Position numbers and translations under genes: made by a program
In this document: in pieces, positions 1-9,832 of the stretch
Position numbering within the stretch: the first letter of the stretch is position 1
Layout of the letters: each line of letters begins with the position of its first letter
Notes under the pieces: model-generated
Databases searched by the model: none
What the model saw: only the letters and a program-made list of their open reading frames with translations
Told to the model about the DNA's origin: nothing
Assembly: GCF_030382115.1 (NCBI RefSeq)
Contig: NZ_JAUDRJ010000003.1
Coordinates: 849,891 to 891,485, forward strand
Direction of reading: 5' to 3'
Length of the DNA stretch: 41,595 nucleotides
Origin: Nostoc sp. GT001
Lineage (GTDB): Bacteria > Cyanobacteriota > Cyanobacteriia > Cyanobacteriales > Nostocaceae

Positions 1-168
1 TGGTCAAGCAAAGAACTTTCTTCTGACCGTTCTGGGATAATTTGCAGCCCAGTTATAAGTTATGAGTGTCGTCGTAAAATGGCAACAGTTGACTTTACAG
101 TTATATACAAATTAGCTCATGCCTTTAATTTTACAATTGAGGACTTGGTGGAAATTTTGGAGAAATAG
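1..168 (+). CDS. XRE-family HTH regulator, C-terminal part (5' end outside window)
   Basis: An open frame runs from base 1 to a TAG at 166-168 (55 residues), so the gene starts before the window. The residues fit the second half of a Cro/C1-type helix-turn-helix domain: a SKELS..SGI turn, then VISYECRRK, where ISxxExxR is the usual recognition-helix ending, then VIYKLAHAFNFTIEDLVEIL, the LAxAxxxxxxDL helix typical of XRE proteins. It is probably a small DNA-binding regulator. Restriction-modification controller proteins have this fold and a methyltransferase gene lies 0.5 kb away, but that gene is convergent and separated by another small ORF, so the link is only a possibility. Without the start, its length and partners cannot be judged. 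Confidence 0.6.
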   Translation, partial: WSSKELSSDRSGIICSPVISYECRRKMATVDFTVIYKLAHAFNFTIEDLVEILEK

Positions 169-383
169 GCAAAATTATAACTGTTGAGAATATTGATATC
201 ATACGATGATATGTCTTCAATGAGCAAGTACGACGTTTGCCATACTGAGAATTCGAGAACTCATTATACATAATTTAAAATTTATGTTTACTCATTGAAG
301 TATGAGTTGAAACACATTTAAATTAAGTTTTCACTCTAGAAAATAACCTCATTGAAAGTGCTAAGATTTAGGCTTAATCATTA
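169..383. promoter_or_regulatory. Leader with inverted repeats before the small RHH-like gene
   Basis: This 215-bp gap holds two symmetrical elements. ATATCAT (196-202) and ATGATAT (206-212) form a 7-bp palindrome around a 3-base centre. CTTCAATGAG (215-224) is matched by its exact complement CTCATTGAAG (291-300), and a further CTCATTGAA follows at about 348. Repeated symmetrical sites ahead of a gene for a DNA-binding-like protein are compatible with autoregulation, but no known operator is recognised. Confidence 0.3.
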
Positions 384-596
384 GTGTTTTCCTTTTCTTC
401 TGTGGCAAGAGCTAGTACAGCGATTGGTGTCAGTCCCATTATTAAAGAGATTGTGCAAAAACAGGCACATTCGACACGTTTGACCCTGAAAGAAGTTATT
501 CTCATGGGGATGTTAGCTATTGATAAACTAGATGACCGAGGTCGTCAAGAGCTAGCCGATCAAGTTCATCAAATGCAGGTGAATGGGGACATTTAA
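384..596 (+). CDS. Small hypothetical protein, possible ribbon-helix-helix type
   Basis: 70 codons from a GTG; a later start is possible because the first dozen residues look weak. The core (ARASTAIGVSPIIKEIVQ, then KEVILMGMLAIDKL) has the look of the short alpha-helical part of a ribbon-helix-helix or antitoxin-like protein, ending in a charged helix (DDRGRQELADQVHQM). No family is recognised with confidence. The protein at 22930-23112 has the same general plan (xxISPTVRELIKQYA...QAEMLERIVLEW). It lies between an HTH regulator tail and a convergent DNA methyltransferase gene. A function is not assigned. Confidence 0.55.
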   Translation: MFSFSSVARASTAIGVSPIIKEIVQKQAHSTRLTLKEVILMGMLAIDKLDDRGRQELADQVHQMQVNGDI

Positions 597-693
597 TTGA
601 GTAGCTATGAGTTAAGAGTTATAAGCGATGCCCTGAGCCTGCCGAAGGGTTATCAATTTTAACTTCTCACTCCTGACTCTTTACTTAATTTGG

Positions 694-1581
694 TTATTGG
701 CTAAATCGGTAACGACTTCCCATTACATAATTTTCATTAATTTCAAAAGAAATCCATCGACGTTGCAGAGTTTCAGCAACAAAGCTAGTTGTATTAGAAC
801 CTGCAAATGGATCTAATACCCTATCACCTTCATCAGTTAAGAATTTGATGAAAAACTCGGCGAAACCTTGCGGAAAACGTGCTGGATGGGGTCTAATTTC
901 TGCTGTTTTGCAGCGTCGTAAATAAGCGCTATTCGATTCAGTATTCGCAATTTCTAGCAAATTTGGCGGAATTGCCCCCTGATTATCCTTTTGAAATTTA
1001 TCAGAAATATCATGTCCGCTAGGACGTATTTTTGCCTTATAACCATTTTTGAGTAATTGTTTCATACTTTGGCTATAAGGCTTTAAAACTTTTCTGTTAT
1101 CTGCTTTAGGATGCGGGGTTTTAGACAACCACCAAACTGTATTGACTGAATCTTTAACGCGAATTCGTCTGATTGTCACCCACTCAGCAGGGGTTGGCAG
1201 TCGAGCCGGATTATAGTGGTAAAATTCTTGAGCAAGAAAGAAACCTACTTCTTTGCATAACCTCACTAAAAGTTCGTATTGGTAGATACTCCGCACGGGA
1301 TTACCTGGTAGGTAAGCGCCGCCTAAATCTAATACGAATGAGCCATTATCTGCCAGGACTCTTTTAAATTCATAAGCAAAAGGTAGAAACCACTCAATAT
1401 ATTTTTCAGCGGTTTCATTACCGTATTCTTTTTTGCGGGTCAGTGCAAATGGAGGTGAGGTGAGGATGAGATTAATACTGTTGTTTTCAATAGACTTAAT
1501 TAGTTCTAGGCTATCACCTAGATATATTGCGCCGTGATTTTGGGTGTAATATGATTTTAAATTTATTTGTTGTAAGTTCAA
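694..1581 (-). CDS. Beta-class DNA methyltransferase, M.PvuII-like (probable cytosine-N4)
   Basis: A 295-residue protein with the catalytic motif TSPPF at residues 41-45 ahead of the AdoMet-binding motif DPFAGS at 257-262. That order defines beta-class amino-methyltransferases. TSPP(Y/F) favours cytosine-N4 methylation over adenine-N6. Several stretches (ALTRKKEYGN, DSVNTVWWLSKT, RPSGHDISDKF, GAIPPNLLEI, HPARFPQGFAEFF) match what I recall of M.PvuII, which modifies CAGCTG; this similarity is from memory and the target here is inferred. The methyltransferase would transfer a methyl group from AdoMet to DNA either in a restriction-modification pair or alone. No endonuclease gene is visible next to it inside the window. 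The start at 1581 gives a normal length for the family. The gene is convergent with the small ORF at 384-596. Confidence 0.85.
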   Translation of the reverse strand: MNLQQINLKSYYTQNHGAIYLGDSLELIKSIENNSINLILTSPPFALTRKKEYGNETAEKYIEWFLPFAYEFKRVLADNGSFVLDLGGAYLPGNPVRSIYQYELLVRLCKEVGFFLAQEFYHYNPARLPTPAEWVTIRRIRVKDSVNTVWWLSKTPHPKADNRKVLKPYSQSMKQLLKNGYKAKIRPSGHDISDKFQKDNQGAIPPNLLEIANTESNSAYLRRCKTAEIRPHPARFPQGFAEFFIKFLTDEGDRVLDPFAGSNTTSFVAETLQRRWISFEINENYVMGSRYRFSQ

Positions 1582-1640
1582 GAGTTATAAAATTATCCCG
1601 GCTTTGGGGACTTCCAAATCAAAAATAGTATCCAATAATC

Positions 1641-1696
1641 TCTTGTGGGGTGGGCATCCTGCCCGCCCTTGGTTATTGACAAGATGCCTACCCCAT
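1641..1696. repeat. REP-type palindrome pair (BIME-like)
   Basis: TCTTGTGGGGTGGGCATC followed by CTGCCCGCCC (1641-1668) is a near-copy of the hairpin unit flanking the RAYT gene at 2365-2835. A second, inverted and partly decayed unit (AAGATGCCTACCCC, 1681-1694) follows after a short spacer, giving the head-to-head pair typical of BIMEs. The bases before it (TTCCAAAT..AAAAATA..ATCCAAT, from about 1613) recur before the copy at 27562. Confidence 0.8.
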
Positions 1697-1866
1697 AAAA
1701 GCATCAAGATTATCCGGCATATAATGTCAAGTCAGGGGTAGCCAGTATTTATATCAGCATAATATCAAAAATTTGGTACATCACATTAGTATAATACCGA
1801 CAATGCTACAAAAAATTTTTACTCTCAGAAAAAATTCTATTCAATCAAGAAATCGGTGTGATTTAT

Positions 1867-2280
1867 ATGACAAGCAACTTAGATAATCACAAGTCTAAAT
1901 ATTCTTTAATACCTTATATAGGTGCAGCAATTATAGGAGTGAGTATAATCTGGTTTAACTATACTAATTTTACTTCTCCATCAAAGTATATTAAGTCAAG
2001 TAACGCTCACAGGGCTTCTGGAAATTACAAATCAGCTTTAGACGACCTTAACACAGCTATTAAGCTAGATTCTAAAAATCCACAGTTATACATTGATAAA
2101 GCGATTCAGTTAAACGCAAAAAATGCTACTACCTACAATAATCGAGCTTTTCTCCGCTATGACTTAGGAGACAAACAAGGTGCAATTAAAGATTGGCAGC
2201 AAGCTGCTAACCTTTATTTACAACAAGGGGATACAAAAAAATATTTAGAGACAATAGAGAGAATTAAATTGATTCAATAG
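1867..2280 (+). CDS. Small membrane-anchored TPR protein
   Basis: The frame is open from a GTG at 1858, but the ATG at 1867 (MTSNLDNHKSKYS) is the more natural start, giving 137 residues. One hydrophobic segment (about residues 15-32, YIGAAIIGVSIIWF) anchors the N terminus in the membrane. The rest is tetratricopeptide-like: AHRASGNYKSALDDLNTAIKL is a good TPR helix pair, followed by a shortened unit and then YNNRAFLRYDLGDKQGAIKD, another good one. The middle unit lacks part of its first helix, so the array may have lost an internal piece. TPR domains bind other proteins; no partner can be named. Isolated gene, with AT-rich sequence before it and a REP palindrome after it. Confidence 0.7.
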   Translation: MTSNLDNHKSKYSLIPYIGAAIIGVSIIWFNYTNFTSPSKYIKSSNAHRASGNYKSALDDLNTAIKLDSKNPQLYIDKAIQLNAKNATTYNNRAFLRYDLGDKQGAIKDWQQAANLYLQQGDTKKYLETIERIKLIQ

Positions 2281-2311
2281 TCAATTCTAGACTGGCACTT
2301 AAGGCTACAAA

Positions 2312-2340
2312 GGGGCGGGCAAGATGCCCACCCCACAAGA
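2312..2340 (-). repeat. REP palindrome flanking the RAYT gene, 3' side
   Basis: GGGGCGGGCAAGATGCCC plus ACCCCACAAGA: a 23-base hairpin (2312-2334; stem of 10 pairs with one G-T, loop AGA) plus a 6-base tail. It is the exact reverse complement of 2878-2906 on the other side of the transposase gene. As RNA downstream of the TPR gene it could also end transcription. Confidence 0.85.
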
Positions 2341-2364
2341 GAAGAGAGAATGTGATAAGTGAGA

Positions 2365-2835
2365 TTATTCAGGGAGTTGCCAAAAGAAGGGGTAATTTTC
2401 TGGGCTTGATGATAGTCCTGCTTTTACAGGATTTTCTCTGATATATTCCCAATATTGTTGAAACTCTTGGTCATTCCTAACAATACGGTCATATCTTTCA
2501 TCTTGCCAAACTGTTCCTATATGTTTCATCACTTTGGGAATTTGTTTAGCACTATAACCTTTAATACTTTTCATAATGCTACTCAATGACCAAAACTCCT
2601 TTTCCGATTTGAGTAAAGGTTGAATAAGCAGATGCACATGATTTGTCATTACTACAAGGACAAATATACGATATCTATTTTTATCAAAAAACAAGCAAGA
2701 ATTAAAAACTATTTCTCTAGCTTCTAGGGTAAGTTCTAACTTTTCCCAAGTATTAAAGGTAATGAAATAAACCGCCCCATCTAACTCCCAACGAGGTAAT
2801 CTTCTCCGAAAAATTTTCAACTTTGGCTCTTGCAT
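2365..2835 (-). CDS. REP-associated tyrosine transposase (RAYT, TnpA_REP/Y1 family)
   Basis: 156 residues, the usual size for a short Y1 HUH transposase of the RAYT group. The HUH motif is visible as TNHVHLL (His66 and His68), preceded by the family's first strand (AVYFITFNTW). The C-terminal part carries YWEYIRENPVKAGL, the Y...NPxxAG signature that includes the catalytic tyrosine region. Such enzymes nick single-stranded REP hairpins and are thought to spread them; they do not move as ordinary insertion sequences. Here inverted, identical 29-base REP units lie 25 bp beyond the stop and 43 bp upstream of the start, and related units occur at 1641 and 27562. The frame is intact, so the enzyme may be active. 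Confidence 0.9.
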   Translation of the reverse strand: MQEPKLKIFRRRLPRWELDGAVYFITFNTWEKLELTLEAREIVFNSCLFFDKNRYRIFVLVVMTNHVHLLIQPLLKSEKEFWSLSSIMKSIKGYSAKQIPKVMKHIGTVWQDERYDRIVRNDQEFQQYWEYIRENPVKAGLSSSPENYPFFWQLPE

Positions 2836-2877
2836 TCAGAATACAAAACTATTTGTAATTTTTCTGCAACTTTTCTT

Positions 2878-2906
2878 TCTTGTGGGGTGGGCATCTTGCC
2901 CGCCCC
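2878..2906 (+). repeat. REP palindrome flanking the RAYT gene, 5' side
   Basis: TCTTGTGGGGTGGGCATC then TTGCCCGCCCC. The hairpin 2884-2906 pairs GGGGTGGGCA with TGCCCGCCCC around the loop TCT. It is the exact inverted copy of 2312-2340. The GTGG tetranucleotide beside the hairpin foot resembles the guide tetranucleotide that RAYTs read in other bacteria. Confidence 0.85.
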
Positions 2907-2941
2907 TTCTTTATTTTTCCCATCCTCCCCACCTAAAACCC

Positions 2942-2975
2942 AAAAAAAAATCCCCCACCTTGCGGCAGGGGATTT
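2942..2975 (-). terminator. Rho-independent terminator after psaB
   Basis: Read on the minus strand, AAATCCCC and GGGGATTT pair around a CTGCCGCAAGG-type loop, followed directly by a run of eight or more T. It lies 33 bp beyond the psaB stop codon and would end the psaA-psaB transcript before the RAYT unit. Confidence 0.85.
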
Positions 2976-3007
2976 AAATTACTTACCTACAAAACTAGCA
3001 GCCGAAA

Positions 3008-5233
3008 TTAACCGAACTTACCAGCAGTAGAAGCAATCAAGAATGCTGCGTAAGTTACGACGTAGCCAACAGTGAAGTGAGCTAGACCAACTACACGAGC
3101 TTGAACAATGGACAGAGCAACGGGCTTGTCTTTCCAGCGAACCAAGTTAGCTAGAGGAGTGCGTTCGTGTGCCCAAACAAGGGTTTCAATCAACTCTTGC
3201 CAGTAACCTCTCCAGGAGATTAAGAACATGAAGCCAGTAGCCCAAACTAGGTGTCCAAATAGGAACATCCAAGCCCAGACAGACAGGTTATTCACGCCGT
3301 AGGGGTTGTAACCGTTAATCAACTGAGCAGAGTTAGCCCAGAGGTAATCGCGGAACCAGCCCATGAGATATGTAGAGTTCTCATTGAACTGAGCTACGTT
3401 GCCTTGCCAAATACCTAGATGTTTCCAATGCCAGTAGAAGGTCAACCAACCAATGGTGTTGAGCATCCAGAATGTAGCGAGGTAGAAGGAATCCCATGCT
3501 GAGATGTCGCAAGTACCGCCACGACCGGGGCCGTCACAAGGGAAGGCATAGCCGAAGTCCTTTTTATCGGGCATCAGCTTAGAACCACGGGCATCCAAGG
3601 CACCTTTGACCAAGATCAAGGTGGTGGTGTGCAGACCTAGAGCGATCGCATGGTGAACCAAGAAGTCGCCAGGGCCAATTGTCAAGAACAGGGAGTTAGT
3701 ACCAGCATTGATGGCATCTAACCAACCTGGAAGCCAAACGTTAGCGTAGTTAGGCCATGCTGTGTAAGCAATACTATCGGGGTTAGATAGCAAAGCATCT
3801 AAACCGTACAGTACTTTACCGTTAGCAGCTTGGACGAATTGAGCAAATACTGGCTCAATCAAGATTTGCTTTTCAGGAGTGCCGAAAGCAACTACTACGT
3901 CATTGTGTACGTACAAACCAAGGGTGTGGAAGCCCAAGAAAAGGGATACCCAGCTGAGGTGGGAAATAATCGCTTCTTTGTGCTTCAATACGCGGTCAAG
4001 TACGTTGCCTTTATTTTGTTCTGGATCGTAGTCACGTACCCAGAAGATTGCTCCGTGAGCAAAAGCACCAAGCATCAGGAATCCAGCAATATACTGGTGA
4101 TGCGTGTACAACGCTGCCTGAGTTGTGTAGTCCTTCGCAATAAATGCGTAGGAAGGCATGGAGTACATGTGCTGCGCTACCAGGGAAGTAACAACACCTA
4201 GCGCTGCTAAGTGCCAACCTAATTGGAAGTGCAGGGAGTTGTTGTAGGTGTCGTAGATACCTTGGTGAGGTAGGTTGAACGGGCCTTCAACAGGAATACC
4301 AAAGAAACTCTTGGCATTTAATGCTTCTTTGAGACTGTGACCAATCCCAAAGTTTGTCCGGTACATGTGACCAGCAACGATGAATAAAACTGCGATCGCT
4401 AGGTGGTGATGAGCGATGTCAGTCAGCCACAAAGCTTCTGTCTGGGGATGGAAACCACCCAAGAAACTCAGAATTGCAGTTCCTGCACCTTGCGATGTCC
4501 CGAAGATATGTCCAGGAGTGTCAGGGTTTTGAGAGTAAACACCCCAGTTGCCTGTAAAGAATGGTGTCAAACCTGCTGGATGGGGTGGGGTATTTAGGAA
4601 GTTATCCCAACCTACGTGCTGACCGCGAGCTTCGGGGACAGCAACGTGAATTAAGTGACCAGCCCATGCCAATGAACTAACACCAAACAAACCTGCTAAG
4701 TGGTGGTTTAGGCGATGTTCCGCGCTCTTAAACCATGCCAAGCTAGGACGGTACTTGGGTTGCAAGTGCAGCCAACCAGCAAACAGTAATACAGCAGCGA
4801 ATAATAGCAAGAACACTGAACCGTTGTACAGTTCGCCGTTATTCCGCATACCGATGGTATACCACCAATGGTAAAGACCAGAGTAGGTAATGTTTACCGG
4901 ATTGCTAGCGCCCGCTTGGGTAAAAGCTTCGATCGCTGGTTTACCAAAGTGGGGGTCCCAAATCGCATGGGCGATGGGACGGATGTGAAGGGGATCTTTA
5001 ATCCACTGTTCAAAGTTACCTTGCCAGGCTACGTGGAACAGGAGGCTGGATGCCCACAGGAAGATGATTGCCAAGTGACCGAAGTGAGTTGCGAAAATCT
5101 TTTGGTAAAGATTTTCTTCCGTCATGCCATCATGGGTTTCAAAATCGTTGCCTGTAGCGATCGCATACCATATCCGACGAGTCGTCGGATCCTGTGCGAG
5201 ATCCTGGCTAAATTTCGGAAATTTTGTCGCCAT
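3008..5233 (-). CDS. psaB: Photosystem I core protein PsaB (P700 apoprotein A2)
   Basis: 741 residues, the standard PsaB length, starting [18 protein letters not shown] as in other cyanobacteria. With PsaA it forms the photosystem I heterodimer in the thylakoid membrane, carrying P700, the antenna chlorophylls and the FX iron-sulfur cluster. The FX loop is visible as [15 protein letters not shown], which supplies two of the four cluster cysteines. Many membrane helices with chlorophyll-ligand histidines are present ([39 protein letters not shown]). It lies 134 bp downstream of psaA on the same strand, separated by a short-tandem-repeat tract, and is followed by a good terminator. No frameshift is seen, unlike its partner. 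Confidence 0.98.
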   Translation of the reverse strand: MATKFPKFSQDLAQDPTTRRIWYAIATGNDFETHDGMTEENLYQKIFATHFGHLAIIFLWASSLLFHVAWQGNFEQWIKDPLHIRPIAHAIWDPHFGKPAIEAFTQAGASNPVNITYSGLYHWWYTIGMRNNGELYNGSVFLLLFAAVLLFAGWLHLQPKYRPSLAWFKSAEHRLNHHLAGLFGVSSLAWAGHLIHVAVPEARGQHVGWDNFLNTPPHPAGLTPFFTGNWGVYSQNPDTPGHIFGTSQGAGTAILSFLGGFHPQTEALWLTDIAHHHLAIAVLFIVAGHMYRTNFGIGHSLKEALNAKSFFGIPVEGPFNLPHQGIYDTYNNSLHFQLGWHLAALGVVTSLVAQHMYSMPSYAFIAKDYTTQAALYTHHQYIAGFLMLGAFAHGAIFWVRDYDPEQNKGNVLDRVLKHKEAIISHLSWVSLFLGFHTLGLYVHNDVVVAFGTPEKQILIEPVFAQFVQAANGKVLYGLDALLSNPDSIAYTAWPNYANVWLPGWLDAINAGTNSLFLTIGPGDFLVHHAIALGLHTTTLILVKGALDARGSKLMPDKKDFGYAFPCDGPGRGGTCDISAWDSFYLATFWMLNTIGWLTFYWHWKHLGIWQGNVAQFNENSTYLMGWFRDYLWANSAQLINGYNPYGVNNLSVWAWMFLFGHLVWATGFMFLISWRGYWQELIETLVWAHERTPLANLVRWKDKPVALSIVQARVVGLAHFTVGYVVTYAAFLIASTAGKFG

Positions 5234-5277
5234 AGGTTTAATAAATCCTCTGACCTTTAGCCATCAAATACCAGCGT

Positions 5278-5354
5278 TTTGAGTCCTGAGTTTTGAGTCC
5301 TGAGTTCTGAGTTTTGAGTATTTTCTCAGCACTCAGCACTCAGCACTCAGCACT
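5278..5354. repeat. Short tandem repeats (STRR) in the psaA-psaB spacer
   Basis: A first block of degenerate GAGTCCTGAGTTTT/GAGTTCT units is followed by four perfect CAGCACT heptamers (about 5327-5354). The two halves are roughly complementary (GAGT.CTGAG against CTCAGCACTC), so the spacer transcript could fold into a long imperfect hairpin. Heptameric STRR tracts of this kind are known in heterocystous cyanobacteria. Confidence 0.8.
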
Positions 5355-5367
5355 CCACAACTGATTG

Positions 5368-7628
<2,261 letters not shown>

Positions 7629-8107
7629 TTGACCTCCTCTCTTGATAAGGAATGAGGAATCATGAATACCACAAAGTGAACCATTACCGGATACTCAGAA
7701 TTTTACTGAAGCCGCGATGAAGACCCTATGTGGAGAGTTGTTTCTCGTTGAATTATAGAGTCTTCACCTGCACTTTGTTGGAGATATTTTAACAATAATT
7801 CAAACTTGGTGGAATATTGCTGGAATTCCCGCCTTATCTGCCTTTTAACGTCAAACTATTTGTCTAAAAGTCAATAGATTAACCATTTTAATTTACAAAG
7901 AATAACAATTGGTAAGTTTTATGGTTTTGCTGTATGTGTTGGGCGTTCCAGCTTTTACTACTATTACTCATGAACATTTGTGTCATCTTTCCATTGTTGT
8001 AAGTAAAAAGCTGTAAAAAGTATGACTTATTTTAAAATCTACTGAAATAGACACAGGAAAACTTAGGCGATGTGAGGTGGATTTCACCTTTTGGGCTATA
8101 GTTCCAG
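7629..8107. promoter_or_regulatory. Divergent promoter region psaA / lipoprotein, with a possible HLR1 site
   Basis: 479 bp without a gene between psaA (minus) and the lipoprotein gene (plus). A 31-codon ATG frame at 7921 has no family features. On the minus strand, 8017-8002 reads TTTACAGCTTTTTACT, which fits about 13 of 16 positions of the HLR1 element (two TTTACA-like halves) bound by RpaB at photosystem I gene promoters in other cyanobacteria. It is about 375 bp from the psaA start, which suits the long psaA leaders seen elsewhere. The match was made by eye and is weak evidence. Confidence 0.3.
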
Positions 8108-9832
8108 ATGGACAGTTTGAGCGAAAATAATCTGTCAATTGTCGAAGACTATCACTGGGTGCAACGCATGAACTCGTGGCAGAAAAGGGTGTTAGAGAAG
8201 CTCGTCCCTGAGAGGTTCCCGATTCTTAGGTGGATAATGACATTGTTGCTGGTATTAAGCTTGACCAGTTGCGGCGAGAAAGTCGCTAGCCAGGAAGTAT
8301 CTAATAGCTATAGAGAAAACTCTCCACAGATTTCTCAAATTTCAAAGCAATTTTCGGAAGTTTCCCCACCATCTGTTATTCAAGAACTGCGGACAATTTT
8401 GGAAGTTTATCAGCCACAAGTGACAATTGTTACTCCAAAATCTGATGAAGTTTTTCAAGATGATAAAATTACAGCCAGTTTTCAAGTTAGGGATCTACCA
8501 ATATTTAAAGACCCACAATTACAATTGGGGCCACATTTACACGTAATTCTGGATAATCAACCTTATATACCTGTTTACGACCTGAATCAGCCTTTGGTTT
8601 TGCCTGACTTGTCTCCAGGTACTCATACCCTGCGCGTCTTTGCCTCTCGTCCTTGGCATGAAAGCTTTAAGAATGAAGGCGCTTATGCCCAAACAACATT
8701 TCACGTCTTCACCAAAACCGACGACAACACCCCAGATTCTAAATTACCCCTGCTAACTTACAGCCGTCCTCAAAGCACCTATGGGGCAGAGCCAATATTA
8801 CTGGACTTTTATCTAACTAACGCTCCCCTACATCTGATTGAGAAGGAAAACACTAACGACGGATTTAGTGATTGGCGTATCCGCGTCACAATTAATGGTG
8901 AAAGTTTTATTTTCGATCGCTGGCAAGCTGTTTATCTTAAAGGTTTCCAAACTGGTAAAAACTGGATAAAGCTGGAATTTCTCGATAATCAGGGAAATCC
9001 TCTCAAAAATGCCTTTAATACCACAGTCCGGTTGATTGACTACCAGCCAAAGGGTAAAGACACTTTATCAAAAATTGTGAGAGGAGAACTCACAGCAGAT
9101 GAGGTTCGGGGCATTGTAGATCCGAATTATAAACTTGTACCTAAACCCACACCTACCCCTTCTGTTGAAAAAACACCCCAAATACAACCGAAGCTAGAAA
9201 AACAGCCCATTCCTGAAACTGAAGTTCCCAAAGAATCTAAAACACAGCCAGAACAACCAGAATTGGAAGTTCCAACGGCTGTACCATCTCCCACCTTATC
9301 CCCGACACCATCAGAAATCATTGAGTCTCCGATACCAGAACCACAGCCAGAGGTAACGCCGACTCCTGAATCAACGCCGTTACCTGAAAAAGTTATCCCT
9401 CAACCAACAAAACCTAGATTTGGCGGATTTTTTAATCGTGGGGCTGGTAAAGTTCCCACACCACAAACAACTGTTGCACCATCTCCTAGTTTGCCACCCA
9501 CGCTGCCAGAGATTATCGAGTCTCCAGCACCAGAACCACAGCCAGAGGTAACGCCGACTCCTGAATCAACGCCGTTACCTGAAAAAGTTGCGCCTCAGCC
9601 AAAAAAATCTAGATTTGGGGGATTTTTCAACCGTCAAACCAGCAAGACACCAACTCCACAAGTAACAGTTGCGCCATCTCCCAGTTTGCCACCCACGCTG
9701 CCAGAGATTATCGAGTCTCCAGCACCAGAACCACAGCCAGAGGTAACGCCGACTCCTGAATCAACGCCATTACCTAAAATAAGCGCTCCCGAAACAGAAA
9801 AACCAGAGTTAACCAAAAATACTCAACTGTAA
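8108..9832 (+). CDS. Proline-rich repeat lipoprotein, hypothetical
   Basis: 574 residues from the ATG at 8108; the ATG at 8168 (MNSWQKRV) is an alternative start. A hydrophobic stretch (LRWIMTLLLVLSLTSC) ends in a lipobox-like LTSC with Cys55, so export and lipidation are likely, though the N-terminal extension is long for a signal peptide. Residues of about 90-320 form a globular part with beta-sandwich-like sequences (VTIVTPKSDEVFQDDKITASFQVRD, GTHTLRVFASRPWHES), reminiscent of bacterial Ig-like or stress-associated surface domains. The C-terminal 200 residues are low complexity: three 65-residue units rich in P, E and T, the first two ending in RFGGFFNR. It lies divergent from psaA, and its end overlaps the convergent glutaminase gene by 24 bp. 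No function is recognised. Confidence 0.8.
   Translation: MDSLSENNLSIVEDYHWVQRMNSWQKRVLEKLVPERFPILRWIMTLLLVLSLTSCGEKVASQEVSNSYRENSPQISQISKQFSEVSPPSVIQELRTILEVYQPQVTIVTPKSDEVFQDDKITASFQVRDLPIFKDPQLQLGPHLHVILDNQPYIPVYDLNQPLVLPDLSPGTHTLRVFASRPWHESFKNEGAYAQTTFHVFTKTDDNTPDSKLPLLTYSRPQSTYGAEPILLDFYLTNAPLHLIEKENTNDGFSDWRIRVTINGESFIFDRWQAVYLKGFQTGKNWIKLEFLDNQGNPLKNAFNTTVRLIDYQPKGKDTLSKIVRGELTADEVRGIVDPNYKLVPKPTPTPSVEKTPQIQPKLEKQPIPETEVPKESKTQPEQPELEVPTAVPSPTLSPTPSEIIESPIPEPQPEVTPTPESTPLPEKVIPQPTKPRFGGFFNRGAGKVPTPQTTVAPSPSLPPTLPEIIESPAPEPQPEVTPTPESTPLPEKVAPQPKKSRFGGFFNRQTSKTPTPQVTVAPSPSLPPTLPEIIESPAPEPQPEVTPTPESTPLPKISAPETEKPELTKNTQL
9288..9800 (+). repeat. 195-bp coding tandem repeat in the lipoprotein gene
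   Basis: A segment starting at GAATCATTGAGTCTCC recurs with a period of exactly 195 bp (about 9317, 9512 and 9707), i.e. 65 codons. The second and third copies are almost identical at the nucleotide level, while the first has diverged more, suggesting recent expansion by unequal crossing-over. Confidence 0.85.

Noticed and set aside
3830..4597. Plus-strand open frames inside psaB, and similar ones inside psaA, glgA and cpeY
   Set aside because: They are antisense shadows of long, strongly conserved genes and have no family features of their own.
5325..5354. CRISPR-like direct repeats in the psaA-psaB spacer
   Set aside because: The unit is only 7 bp and has no spacers; it is a short tandem repeat tract.
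7921..8016. 31-codon ATG frame upstream of the lipoprotein gene
   Set aside because: No ribosome-binding site, no family features, and it lies within the likely psaA promoter region.
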